Shown here: positions 23,270 to 33,610 of the stretch, in pieces
How positions within the stretch are numbered: the first letter of the stretch is position 1
Layout: every line of letters starts with the position of its first letter
Source of the DNA: Platycnemis pennipes
Taxonomy: Eukaryota; Arthropoda; Insecta; Odonata; Platycnemididae
Length of the DNA stretch: 64,000 nucleotides
Direction of reading: 5' to 3'
Assembly (NCBI GenBank): GCA_933228895.1
Contig: OW121848.1
Coordinates: forward strand, 89,237,470 to 89,301,469
Notes under the pieces: generated by a model
Told to the model about the DNA's origin: nothing
The model's input: the letters and a program-made list of their open reading frames with translations, nothing else
The model's database searches: none
Translations under genes and position numbers: made by a program

Positions 23270-24170
23270 AGTGTATCGCGGTGGTAGATCCAAGGAGGCG
23301 GACAGAAACGAGTTCGACATGTAAGGAAGTGAGTCAAAAGCCTTCGGCTCCGCCGGGGACGATGGGGATGTTGGCTTTTTGGAGGGGTTGATGGAGTGGC
23401 GGATGAGAGTTGGGGTGCCCGGGGTGAGGGGGCAGGGATGAGAGCGCGGTGTTTATAGCGGAAGGGAATGGCGGCAAGGAGAGATGGCGAGGCGAGAGAT
23501 AAGATTGATGAGTTTGCCGAAGAGAAGGGCAGTGTGGGTGTAGGAGGGCGACGGTTGCCGGCCATGGAGAAACCGGGAAGACGGGGTGGGAACTCCGAAG
23601 TCACCAGTTTGTGGATGGGGTGGGCGCGGAAGTGAAGGCGAGCGCAAAAGGGGCTTGATGGGAGGGAACGAGAGGAGGATTTGCCGTTTTCCGAAGGATA
23701 AAGAGAGGGAGACAAGGAAGGAATGAGGGAGGGAGAAAGACAGAGGTACGAAGTTGGTGGCGGAGGGAGAGAGAAAAAGAGTGGATATAGCGAGGGAACA
23801 AACAAGGCAGATGAAGTCTCTAGCCCCGGTCCTTAAATGGGGGAAAACGGATTTTGGAGAGTGGGAGGAGGCTCCAGGAGAAGGGTTCGCGGGAGGGGAT
23901 TGGAATGGAGAGTTCCTCCTGGAAGGCGGGTGGCGCGGGAGGAGGGGAAGGATTGAGGGGAGTGGCCGGTTGAAACGGAGGAGGGTTTTCTCCGAGGATG
24001 AGGAAGGGCAGGGAGGATAGGAATGATGCCTAAGTGCCGGGATAAAGAGCGGACGGATATCGGCAAAGAAGCAAGGAGGGGGTGAGAGGAGGAGTGTTTT
24101 GGCAGTGTGCACAACGGCAAGATGGGCAGGAAGGGAAAAATTCGGTCCACCGGTTGGTGTTTTATGTGTG
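23270..24170. other. Purine-rich GC island (G/A on + strand)
   Basis: About 900 bp of strongly G/A-biased, CpG-containing sequence. Minus-strand frames over 200 codons are Ser/Pro/Leu/Phe-rich tract translations. No gene is called. Confidence 0.6.
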
Positions 24171-24986
24171 GAGGTAGGGCTGCCCGTTATTGCGATAAAC
24201 CTGCAACATAAGACGCTAAAAGGAACCTCTGGGAAGTAAGGAGCCTTAAGGAAATTTGATTCGTCACTCCTCCGGTTTTTGCGTTACACGATATCATTTC
24301 TGTAAAAAGTTTGACGAATGCTACGTAGATTTTCCTATTACAAGTACATACTTAAGGGGCCCTGGGACATAGCTGTTTTTCAGACCTATTTTTCAAGGAA
24401 GATTGCTCCAACAGGAAGCCAGATATCGGAATGCGGTTTTCAGTAATTAAAAGAGAAAGTATCAAACTATTACTCTATAATCCTAGATTTTACGTAATAA
24501 GCCTTGTTAAAAATATATATCGATGTAAAAATAGACCTTTTTGTTGCAAATATTGGGAGACAGAGGGGCTATTTTTTTAACTTTCGTTATTATAGAGTAC
24601 AAGATTCAAGCTTAGTCTGTTGGATCCTTGAAAATTATTGATTTTTATTAAAAGACACGCTGTTGAGATATTCTGAAAGTAATTTATGTTTTTCGCCAAC
24701 TCCAGCCCAGGGATACGCCTCGAGCGTCGTGCAAATCACTAAACAGTTCACACATTCTCCGCCTACTGCGCTACTCAAAAAGCGGCACGGTCCCTCTACC
24801 CTATATCCTAAAACGGTATCCTTGAGGTGTTGGAGCTGGGGGAAGGGAAAGTGCAGGCGGGCGGGAAGCAGAGGCGAGTGAGACGGAGTGTCTGGTTTAC
24901 TGACGGGTTGTTTCTTGAGTCTCTGTTTGGTTGTCGCTCTCGGGGTGTCTAGTAATAGTCAAACTGACTAATAGTCAAGTCTCAAA

Positions 24987-25340
24987 ATGTCATCGGAAGC
25001 GTACCGATATCGGAAAATTAAAGTAGGCAGTCGCTTGACATTTTCGATGGCGAGGAAAAAAAGAAAGGGTGAATTTTTGGCCAAGCGGAGGGAAGAAAAA
25101 AGGTAAATATTGTCATTTTTTGTGAAAACACTATCTTAATGTAGTGATATATTCATGTGTAAGTATGCAAATTTCTATTATCCGAAACAGGCGTCTCAAA
25201 ATAATGGGAACAGAGTCGCACGTAGGAGGAACTTCTTGCGCTATTGAAGAAATCCCGTCCAATATTGACGATTCAGTAGCTGACGAAACTTTGCATGATT
25301 CATTTGACGATATGGCAATTGCCGAAGAAGGGAAAAACGA
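24987..25340 (+). CDS. Two-exon basic/acidic N-terminal fragment, family unknown
   Basis: An ATG at 24987 opens MSSEAYRYRKIKVGSRL, which runs into ARKKRKGEFLAKRREEK and stops at a GTAAAT donor after 25102. The 88-bp intron (25103-25190) ends in a pyrimidine-containing CCGAAACAG acceptor. Joining in phase 2 restores an Arg codon and continues RLKIMGTESHVGG, then an acidic stretch with EEIPSNIDDSVADETLHDSF. The first part is highly basic and looks like a nuclear localisation or nucleic-acid-binding segment. ARKKRKGEFLAKRR loosely recalls the importin-alpha IBB signature. The frame is lost in the LINE insertion, with the boundary somewhere in 25300-25380. It lies inside the TTAA element, so it is probably the start of that element's protein, but a captured host exon is possible. 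No function is assigned. Confidence 0.35.
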
Positions 25341-25376
25341 AGGCATACCTATCCGGCGGAGTAACGGGAAGAAGAA

Positions 25377-25864
25377 TTATCGACTTAAAATATTCGACAA
25401 ATCGGTTTCCAATTTACTGAAAAGGTTTAACCTAAATTTCAACCTGCGTTTTGATAGTAATTCCCAGCCTAGTTCTTCTATTAAACTCGTAACACTTATA
25501 CAATTATCATAGCGGCCTTTAACAAATCTAGTGGATCTTCTTTGCACACGCTCTAATTCTTTTATCATACCTTCCTCGTACGGATCCCATATACTAGCGG
25601 CATATTCTAAATGAGGCCTGACAAGTGTAAAATAGCTTCTAGTACTCTCTCATCGCATTTGCCTAGAACTCTTTTTACGAATCCTGATATATGGTTTGCT
25701 ACACTAGTTATTTCCCTGATGTGTTTCCCCCACAGCATGTCTTCAATGTTGGTGACGCCTAAGTATTTAATAAATTCTACGTTAGATATTTTCTTTTCTT
25801 TGATGCAATAATTTTTCTGGGGAAAGTTATTTTTCCCAAAGTTCTTTATCGCGCATATCTTCAA
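25377..25864 (-). pseudogene. LINE ORF C-terminal region
   Basis: Two minus-strand frames, 25864-25607 and 25568-25377, are offset by a frameshift. They carry VEFIKYLGVTNIEDMLWGKH, then ISGFVKRVLGKCDERV, then MIKELERVQRRSTRFVKGRY and IEELGWELLSKRRLKFRLNL. YLGV.....W..HI and the LE.VQRR..RFV block are hallmarks of the region after the reverse transcriptase in CR1/L2-type elements. The frame fades at NILSR near 25380, and the exact 3' end was not located. Confidence 0.85.
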
Positions 25865-25973
25865 ATTTAATTCTAGCTGCCAACTATCGCACCAATCATC
25901 AATCGCATATAAATCCTTAGCTAAAGAATGACTATCCTCTTAATTTCTTATTTCCTTATACACTACTGCATCA

Positions 25974-26061
25974 GAAGAAATACGTAAATATGAAGAGATT
26001 AGCCGACAGGACTCAGTGGAGAGCTGCGTCAAACCGATCTGAGGAATGATGACCAATGATG
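25974..26061 (+). mobile_element. Nested RTE-like tail, 88 bp, with target duplication
   Basis: On the + strand this reads TACGTAAATATGAAGAGATT then GTGGAGAGCTGCGTCAAA, closely matching the minus strand of the RTE-like fragment at 5640-5740. It ends with GATGACCAATGAT, a short repeat of the kind found at RTE 3' ends. It is flanked by ACTACTGCATCA (25962-25973) and ACTGCTGCATCA (26062-26073), an 11/12 target-site duplication. It landed in the codons just after the FADD motif of the CR1/L2-like LINE, in opposite orientation. Confidence 0.85.
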
Positions 26062-26740
26062 ACTGCTGCATCATCGGCAAAAAGACGGAGCTTGCTATTT
26101 TTAGCTACTGTATTCAAGTCATTTACGGAGAGAGGAAATGAAATTGGGCCTATCACGCTGGGGAACACCCGATGTAACTTTTACTTCGCCTGAGGTGACA
26201 CCATCTAATACCACCCTTTGAACGCGTTCATGTAGGAAATCTCCTATCCAGCCTACCATATTACTGTCTCCCGTATGATGCTAACTTCGCGAGTAAATTA
26301 CATTACCTTATCAAACCTTTTCTAAATTTAAAAACGCTGCGTCTACCTGTACGTTACCTTCTCCGAAACTAAAATATCATGAACAAAAAGACCTAATTGA
26401 TTTTCGCAGGACCGTCCCTTTCTGGACCCATGCTTATTTGTTATCAATAAATCCTGGCTATCGAGGTGTCCCCTTATTGATGTAACTATCATATGCTGTA
26501 TAATTTTGAACGACAGTGACGTTATTGATATTGGTTTATAATTCGATGGATGTTCCCTATCGCCACTTCAAAAAATTGGGATCACGTTTGCTATCTTCCA
26601 GTCTTTGGGAACCGCGTGTTCTTCGAGGGATTTGTTAAATATTACTTTAAGATACGGTGCCATTTCGAGAGCTATTTCTTTATACACACGAGCAGGAATT
26701 TCATCAGGACCTGAGGACTTGTTCGGGCTATCGTATTTTA
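25990..26740 (-). pseudogene. LINE reverse transcriptase domain, interrupted
   Basis: Minus-strand motifs in order: SSGPDEIPARVYKE (about 26675-26715); WKIANVIPIF followed by an in-frame TGA at 26568-26570; HPSNYKPISITS; HGSRKGRSCENQL (about 26395-26450); GVPQ at 26158-26169; and RLFADDAAVI with the catalytic FADD at 26070-26081. After GVPQ about five bases are missing, so the G-S-V-I-G-P continuation is out of frame. Directly after the FADD codons the domain is split by an 88-bp insertion. It resumes as AVVYKEIRN near 25965. The catalytic Asp pair is still legible, but the protein cannot be made. Confidence 0.88.
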
Positions 26741-27253
26741 GTAAGGATACGATTCCGCTATAAGATACATTTATCGATCGGGGGCATTATTTGCTGAAAT
26801 CGGTCTGGTATGGTTTCGAGCAAACTACGCTTAGATTGATTAAAAACGCTCTGGAAAAATAATTCAACAAATTAGCCTTATCTAATTATTTCGCCCCTAT
26901 ACCCTTTCAAGGAATTAACAGTTGAAATTTTAGTTCACTGTACTTCCCTAACATATGATCAAAATGCTTTCGGATTCCCCTCTAGTTGTTCTCCAAGTAC
27001 TTTTCTCTTGAAATCACTTTACGCTTTTCTAAGGGCTGTTTTTGCGGCTGCTTTATATGTAACGTTCGATAATTTTTTAGATCGCTATTAGCTACATTTT
27101 TCTTAGTTTCGCGTGGATAACTCGTTGTCGTTTTAAACATTTTTACAACCTCCGCGTTGGACCACCTTGGTTCCCTATTCTCACTCTTATACTCACTCAC
27201 CGTGTAATTTGGAGGAACTCTTTCCATGTCTGTATCACTATTTTTTCTGATGT

Positions 27254-27768
27254 TTAGAATTTTTCAAAAGAAGTCTGTAAGTCACGCCTAAATCCGTTAA
27301 AATCTGCTTTACTTAAAAGGCAAATCTTTCTTTTTAATTTTACATTTTTGTCAGTATTGAGGGATAATTTAACGTGTACTACCTTGTGGTCACTTATTCC
27401 ATCGACATTTTTAACATTAATGACTTTTTCATGGATGTTTGAGACAAGTAAATCGAGAACATTCTCCCTTCTATTATGCAAATTTACTATTTGATATACT
27501 GCGTATTATGCGAACAGGTTAAAAAATGACGAGCAGATTTCTTTGTCCCTACCCCCCAGACTAATGACTACATGTTTTCCAATCTATCGATGTTGTATTG
27601 AAATCTCCACCTTTCAATAATCTGTCGTTCGTTGGTATGAGAATTAATGTGCCTGATCTGTTTCTCGAGTTCTAATACTGAGTGTACATCGGAATGGGGT
27701 GGTCTGTAGTAGGCACAAACGTATATTACTTTCAAATTACCACATTTAGACATAAACACGTGCAAGCC
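27254..27768 (-). pseudogene. LINE AP-endonuclease domain, fragmented
   Basis: The frame from 27765 gives VIYVCAYYRPPHSD, the YRPP motif of LINE endonucleases. A one-base slip then puts the next motif, GGDFNTTSIDW (about 27575-27600), in another frame. The frame at 27481-27254 carries NVLDLLVSN and GISDHKVVHVKL, where SDH is the conserved catalytic-site motif near the end of the domain. In an active element this domain nicks the target DNA for target-primed reverse transcription. Here it is split into at least three frames and lacks its first roughly 100 residues. Confidence 0.85.
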
Positions 27769-27770
27769 AA

Positions 27771-28286
27771 GCTACCAGCTGAGACCACCTCCTATTTGTT
27801 GCAATTCTTACGGCTAAACTGTTGTCACAACAACCAATCAACGCGGCTACCCCGAAAAATGAAGTCCATTCATGACTTGGACCGCGGACACGTTCTCCTG
27901 CAGCTACGAACCCCACTAGGGTCAGGCTAGCCAGAACGGCTCGGTTCTTAGAAAATCGTAGCGAGCGCATTTCCGCGAATTCCACGTTGCCACATGGTAT
28001 AATGTGGAGTCTGCCAAACAGTTTGGTCCAATCGTGTGTTGAAATGGCAACATTGCGTCTAGTGGTCAGCTATGGTACGAAAACTCCGCGGACGGAGGGG
28101 CTGAGAGGGAAGGGTCGTTATTGCCTCATCACCTCTGCGCAAAGAATTAAAGCGTAGAAGAGACACTGAACAAAAATATGGCTGGTTGGGTAGGCGCCGA
28201 CTCTGGTAACTCTACCGGTCGACGTAAAAACTATCTCCATCATCTCAGCACTCGAAAGCGAAAAAATAATCATGTATCACGGCCCC
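27771..28286. other. Right part of the TTAA element, no coding seen
   Basis: Mixed-composition sequence between the LINE 5' boundary and the right terminus. No continuation of the spliced frame and no transposase motif is seen. The composition is richer in GC than the DNA outside the element. Confidence 0.45.
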
Positions 28287-28290
28287 TTAA

Positions 28291-30264
28291 CCGATAAAAG
28301 GCATGCCCCATTTTTCATGATGTTTTTTCCAAAATCTCTTCTTTCCTTTTTGCATACAATCTGTCGTTGTCCCTTACCTTAACCATTACGATTCCCATTA
28401 CTCTTTTCCCCACCCCACTCTCTCTCTTTCTCTATTGATTCCCCATTTATCTTTCATTTTCTCTTAAATTCTACCTAATATTTTACTAAGTGACATTTGA
28501 CATTTCTTTATTTAACCTGGGCTAGATGAGGCCATATAGCACCCTCTTCGCCTAGCCCAGGGTTCCTTGGGATACAAATTTTAATGCATTCATTTTTATG
28601 TACCATGGCACACAGGCTACTTATATGTTTCCTTTTAAACATCAGGTAAAAACAAACATTTGGTGACAATAAGGTCGTGTAAACTTTTTCCATGGTTCCA
28701 TAAACGAAGGTGCAGGTAATTTGAGTGATACTTATGAACGACTTTAACAGACGTAGGACGGGGATAAAAATTTTACAAAAATCTGTCAAAAATACTTCAA
28801 AAGTCAGGGAAAGGCGGGTTATTGAAAAAGAGAGAAAAACGAAAAAAATACAAATGAATTGGTTCATTAGGTAAAAACCATAGAAATGAAGAATGGAGTC
28901 TAAAATTATGAATATTGCCAAAAATGAAGCTACTTTGGGAATTAAGTGCGAGATTCTTAAAAGGAAAATATAGAAAAATGACTTGGACAAGGGAGGAGCG
29001 GAAATGAATGAGGGCAGCTGACTTAAGTTCACTTGTAAGGTAGGAATTCAAAGAATATGGACTACACTTCTTCAAATACCTAGTACTCCTTCATGTGGCT
29101 TCCAGTTCATTGAATATTCACCATATTTTTCAAACGCACTCCTCCTTAATAGTTCCAATTTACTCCTTTCTTTTATTCTAAAAGTCCATTTTTGGTGTAG
29201 TACGCGTGCAATGAATGCGATATGAATTCCAACGTAGTGCTTAATAAAACTACTGCAGTTCGAATCGTTATTACAGGCGTTCATGGGAGGCTGTAGCTCA
29301 CCAAGCATAACATTCTTAATTTAACATAGGTGCTGGAGAGGTTATTTCCAGTTTTGAATGTCAGGTAGCCAAAAAATTGTGTCCATCTGTTTCCGAAAGG
29401 TAATGAATGTAGAATGCTTTGAGACGTTGACTTAGTATGCTGAAGATACAACGGACGGGTAAAGTGAAAAGTGAAGGACTGTGCAGAATAGCCGAGGAAT
29501 ATTTACCTTTCTCTAGATTTTACCTTCGTCTTAGATTTACCTTCCTCCTTGTAGAGTAAGGTGAATAGAGCACACTACGATGTCAAAGGAAAAGGTATTA
29601 TGGGCAAACACTGAGATTTTACGATTTTGGGATGAACATAATTGATGGAAAAGTAGAAGTAAAGGTTCCACGAAGAAGGATAGAAGAGTAAGTACATGGA
29701 TCAAATAGGGATTGAAGAGGGAAGTACTACCTGTATCTAATTTATCTAGCAACAAGTAGGAAAGAATGAATGCAGTTATCTGTTATAGGATTAAAAAAAC
29801 AATGAAATTTTTAACCAAGAAATTGTATCGATATGGAGTGCTCGATCGCTACACCTGCTACGAACACGGTAACCCATTCTCTCCATTTAATGGTTGACTT
29901 TTAACCTACGCCTCTCCACAGCATAGTGATCAAAATCGATTCTGAATGCAGCTCACATCCAAAAATCAATCCCATGGAATTTATTAATTTATTCAATATT
30001 TCCGTTTAATTCCATTCAATGGCTAGAGGTTATTTGGGGGAGAATACTGATAGCTGAAGTGATATACCAGTGCTGAATATACAGTGGTGGGTGATTGCGA
30101 AGAGTGGGGAAATTTTCAGGTAACGAGGAAGAAAAAAACCCGTCTTCGGTATTAACATATTTGTAACGAAAGACGTCGATTCGTACATGGTTTAATTTTC
30201 CTTCCGTCGGATGGAGCCCTGCAATTAAAACACAGCACTCAAGTAAGATTAAATACTGTAAAAT
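28291..30264. other. AT-rich DNA with a hairpin
   Basis: AT-rich. Inverted arms AACCTGGGCTAG (28514-28525) and CCTAGCCCAGGGTT (28551-28564) can pair with one bulged base. A minus-strand open frame of 174 codons across 28508-29032 is Phe/Ile/Leu/Ser-rich with no recognised family and is treated as chance. Confidence 0.45.
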
Positions 30265-30362
30265 ATCAGTCCCTTACGGGATATGAACCCGTACCATCGG
30301 GAGAGGAGGCCAGTACCTACTTGGTACTAAAGATAACGACCCGGTGACCCTTTTAGTAAGAG
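30265..30362 (-). repeat. tRNA-derived SINE candidate
   Basis: On the minus strand, GGGTCGTTATCTTTAGTACC leads to an A-box-like segment and CTGGCCTCC. About 25 bases later comes GGGTTCATATCCC (30278-30290), a B-box-like sequence. The order and spacing resemble the candidate at 55665-55745, which starts GGTCGTT and has CTGGCGTCC. No poly-A tail or target duplication was identified. Confidence 0.45.
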
Positions 30363-30368
30363 TTTTGT

Positions 30369-30428
30369 AAAACTGATCAGTTTTTGATTTTACTTAATAA
30401 TTAAGTACACACAATATTATTGTGTGTA
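30369..30428. repeat. Two adjacent perfect palindromes
   Basis: AAAACTGATCAGTTTT (30369-30384) is fully self-complementary. TACACACAATA with TTATTGTGTGTA (30406-30428) is a second palindrome 21 bases on. They adjoin the SINE candidate and could be part of it or cruciform-prone spacer. Confidence 0.7.
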
Positions 30429-30606
30429 AGGCCCCTAATGCCACATTCTCTCATTACGTTTCGGCCACTCTGTACACTCATTCATTGCTCTGCTGCTGGT
30501 AGGTAGTCCATGAATATGGTTACAGGGATGGCTCAAATATTGGCCTCGTCAGGGACTGGGTTCTAATATAGACAGCGGCATTGAATCATTTTTGGTAAAC
30601 CGAAAT

Positions 30607-30800
30607 CTACTTGCGTGCCTTGTAGAGAGTACTTACAGTGCAGCGTTCCGTCCGTCGGGTGAGAATTTTGACCCCTTTACATCTATCGATAAGTGTAGTC
30701 AAATACCGAAGCCGGGTTTCTCTTGCTGCTCCCTACTTGCGTGCTTTGTGAAGAGCACTTCGAGTATAGTGTCACATCCGTTGCGCCGAACGAGAACGAG
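30607..30800 (+). repeat. Imperfect direct repeat, two units
   Basis: CTACTTGCGTGCCTTGTAGA at 30607 and CTACTTGCGTGCTTTGTGAA at about 30731 begin two related segments of about 70 bp, offset by about 124 bp. An open frame at 30592-30876 translates both units to similar LLACLVEST / LLACFVKST peptides, but it is not recognised as a gene. Confidence 0.5.
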
Positions 30801-31049
30801 AAACGCTGTACTTCTTGGCGCCATTTGCCAAGAGCAGACTAATGTCAAAGCTGGATTTCTCTTTTCCCTTTCTTAGTTCCCAAATAAATCTTACCTCTAA
30901 CCATAAGTCTACCTTTCGCAAATGGCGCAAATTTCCTCAGTTCTCGGTAACCACCCACAATAACAAAAATGGCAACAACCGGCTACTCTATTCAATATCT
31001 ATATTTACCAACGCTACGCTCAAATTTCAGAATCGCACGCTCGTGGAGG

Positions 31050-31690
31050 GAAGAAGCTATAGGGTGGTGCCACGAGGGAAGGTGGGAGTTGGGAGAAGGG
31101 TTAATGTAGGAATCGGCATCAGCAGGAGGGAGATGAGACGAGGGGGAGAGAAAGCCTCGGGGGAAGTGAGAGGGCACCGCGTCACGAGGCGGAGTGAAAG
31201 TAAACCTGGGGAGTGGAAGAGCAAAGAGGAAACGGAAGCAAAAGCGCCTCCGAGGGTGAGAGTTCGGTTCGGGTGAGAGAGGGGTAGGAGTGGCGGAGAA
31301 TGGAAATATTAAAAGGACGGAGGAGCCGTAATTAAACGGGGTTGACGTTTCATGATTTCCAAAGCGGAGATGGAGTTGTTGGGGTAAATAATTAAATGTT
31401 GAAAATAAAAAAACTTTCGTTCACTTATTAATCCGGAGACAACGGCGCGCGAGCTGACAGGGTGGCGTAGTGACGGGCAAGTGGTCGATTTAATGGCGGA
31501 GGAAGAAGGAAATAAATCAAGGGAAAAAGGTTACGAAGGAGACAGGGAAGTGAAGCTGAATGCGGCTAATGGGGAAAGAAGTAACAGGCCTTAGGAGTGT
31601 AGGGAAGCGGAAAGGGATTTCGGGAATTAGAGAGAAAAAGGAGAAGAACTCCTCGGGTTCACTAATGCAGCCGGTGAATGTAATGCGATT
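31050..31690. other. Purine-rich island (G/A on + strand)
   Basis: G/A-biased with some CpG, fading after about 31320 into a more A-rich mix. No gene is recognised. Confidence 0.5.
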
Positions 31691-32739
31691 AGCGTGGAGG
31701 AAAAGTTTTTAAATCCCGGGGAAGGTGCCACAGAAAAGGCAAAAAAAAAACAAAGTCCGTACACAGCGTTTATAAAATATAGAGGCAACTTGTGTGCCTA
31801 CGACACCATGCATAAGGGTTGGGATTCCATCGGCAATAACTTGAGGACGTTCTCAAATATTTTTGGCAATTCACACCTGACGAGATAATTATTCTCTCCT
31901 TTCATATTTTTTATCCCTATTTTTCCAACTCGAGGAGATAAAATGCGATAAACGAAAGATTTCCACTCTATTGGATGCAAACTTTACCGTTGTAGAGACT
32001 GCTACGATGCTTTTACAAATTGTATAGCCAGCTATGCATTCCTGTAAAGGATATCCTCAGAATGTACGATATCAAGCGAGTGATCTTCATTATTTAGTCT
32101 TTAATTACAGTCATTACAGTGTTCATCGCAAGGCGTTTAACCTCGTAAAAGAAAACGAAAAATGATACACTCCGATGCCGTTTACGTTTCAGTCATCTAA
32201 CCGTGGCAGGTGTACTCTTTAATTGTTAACAGCCGCCTAATTATAGCTTCTATTGGTTATCTTCAAGCGAGTTACATGTAAAAGGCATAAGAGTCACGTC
32301 ATATATGCCCATATATGCCGTCTACGATTGTCGGGTCAGAAAAACCCAAAACAGTTTGGCTAAGCTCGCGGTTTCGAATCTCTGCTAGAGCTGGGAGTCC
32401 GATAACTGAAGTCAAGATAAGGTTATGTTAGACAGTGCGATTTAAATTAAATACCTTGTAACCAAAGTATACTTTCTCATAGAATAATTGACCTGGTCCA
32501 GTGGACCCAAAATTATAATATTCAAGTTAATTTTTCCGTGTAAGAGCCCAGTAATAAAAAGGAGTGCGTAGTTCGGATAGCTGATTTTGCGACATTACCT
32601 TTCTCATCTCAAGTATTCCCACCACAACGCGGAGGCAGTTGTATGAACGACCTTAGAGGCCGTGCTGGCTACAAATCCTTGCATTTGGCGCGAATATCAT
32701 CAAGGGTGGCTCTGCTTCGCAGCATGCTTAAGAGTTATC
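31691..32739. other. AT-rich DNA, possible SINE remnant
   Basis: Mostly unremarkable. At 32353-32390 the sequence TTTGGCTAAGCTCGCG then GTTTCGAATCTCTG resembles pol III promoter boxes of a tRNA-derived repeat, but the spacing is too short for an intact one. Confidence 0.35.
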
Positions 32740-33610
32740 TACGGGAAAGGCAGCGAAGGAGAATGAGCGCGGAAAGATTAAACAAGGAAAACACTCTAGC
32801 ATCCAGCGAAGGATGGGAAAGAGCCCAGGGTCGACGGATAAATGGCGAGGAAAGTTTGTAGGCACTAAAGGATTACGAACGTGACCGTGGCGAAGTAAGG
32901 AGAATAGGGGGACTGCTTGGGTAGTTACGGATGAGAGATAGGTAGAGGGAGGCAGTATTAGAGTGCGGGGGTGGAAGGCAATTAGGAGGAATTTGAACGA
33001 AGGAAATGTTGAAATAAGAAAGCTAGAGGGAGAAAGAAGGCGGTCTTAGGGACGAAGAGAGACTAAAAAGGAGGAATGGTACTAGAACGTGAGAGCCTGG
33101 GAGAAGAGAGGCAGATAGAGAGGAGACTCTTGGAGAGCCGTTGAGACAGATGTCGGAGCAGAGGAGTAAAACTGAAGTGTAGGGCGAACGGGACGACGAA
33201 TATGGTTCAAGAAGTGAGCCGGGAAGATTTGGACGGCGTTGGATGGAGGTCTAGAGGTAGGGTAGAGTGGGATTTAACAGGGAGCCAAGTAGGAGGGAGA
33301 GGGAGATGAGGGTGGGATTGGGGCGGGGTGAAGCGGTTAAGTCTTGGGCGAAAGGATTAGCGAGTCGAGTTTAGAGTTCGGGAAATCGCGGGAGCAAGAG
33401 TCTAAGAGATTTTGGAAGTTTGTTGGGCGGAGGGAATAGGTTGCTGCGGGAGAGAGATATCTGGAGAGGTGGAGATGGCAGGGGGCAAGGGGAGTGGTAT
33501 GGATGGGGGTGAGGGGACAAGAGCGGAATTGGCAAACCAGGAGAGAGAGAGAGGAGATGGAGCGAATGAGAGTGTGTTGCAGAGGGCACGACGCGGATGG
33601 AGTGGAAAAG
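32740..33610. other. Purine-rich GC island (G/A on + strand)
   Basis: Long G/A tract with a short GA run near 33540-33552. No coding evidence on either strand. Confidence 0.6.

Larger units (their letters stand above)
25340..27770 (-). mobile_element. CR1/L2-like non-LTR retrotransposon, broken
   Basis: Read on the minus strand, about 2.4 kb holds the second half of a LINE polyprotein in order: AP-type endonuclease pieces (27254-27768), the reverse transcriptase (about 26000-26740) and the C-terminal region (25377-25864). The order, spacing and motifs fit the CR1/L2 group of the Jockey superfamily. The N-terminal part of the endonuclease and any ORF1 are missing, so the copy is 5'-truncated near 27770. 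Frameshifts, stops and a nested insertion make it inactive. It sits inside the TTAA element in opposite orientation to the spliced frame, so it inserted after that element. Confidence 0.88.
24352..28290. mobile_element. Candidate TTAA-target DNA transposon, composite
   Basis: The left boundary is TTAA (24352-24355) followed by GGGGCCCTGGGACATAGCTG. The right boundary, read inward, is TTAA (28287-28290) followed by GGGGCCGTGATACATGATTA. About 18 of the first 24 terminal bases agree, including GGGGCC, TG, ACAT and a T-run. TTAA duplications are made by piggyBac and Kolobok elements. The GGGG-type terminus is unlike the CCC start typical of piggyBac, so Kolobok is the preferred guess. Inside lie a spliced basic open frame (24987-25340) and a large minus-strand LINE insertion. 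No recognisable transposase catalytic domain is left, so the copy is non-autonomous if the assignment holds. Confidence 0.55.

Noticed and set aside
23161..24112. Overlapping minus-strand frames of 214 and 219 codons
   Set aside because: Both are low-complexity translations of the same purine island in different frames.
28508..29032. Minus-strand open frame of 174 codons in AT-rich DNA
   Set aside because: Hydrophobic Phe/Ile/Leu/Ser composition expected from A-rich DNA read in reverse. No membrane-protein family is recognised and no splice or promoter support is seen.
32643..32861. Arg-rich open frame of 72 codons
   Set aside because: It runs into a purine tract that supplies most of the Arg and Glu. 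No family recognised.
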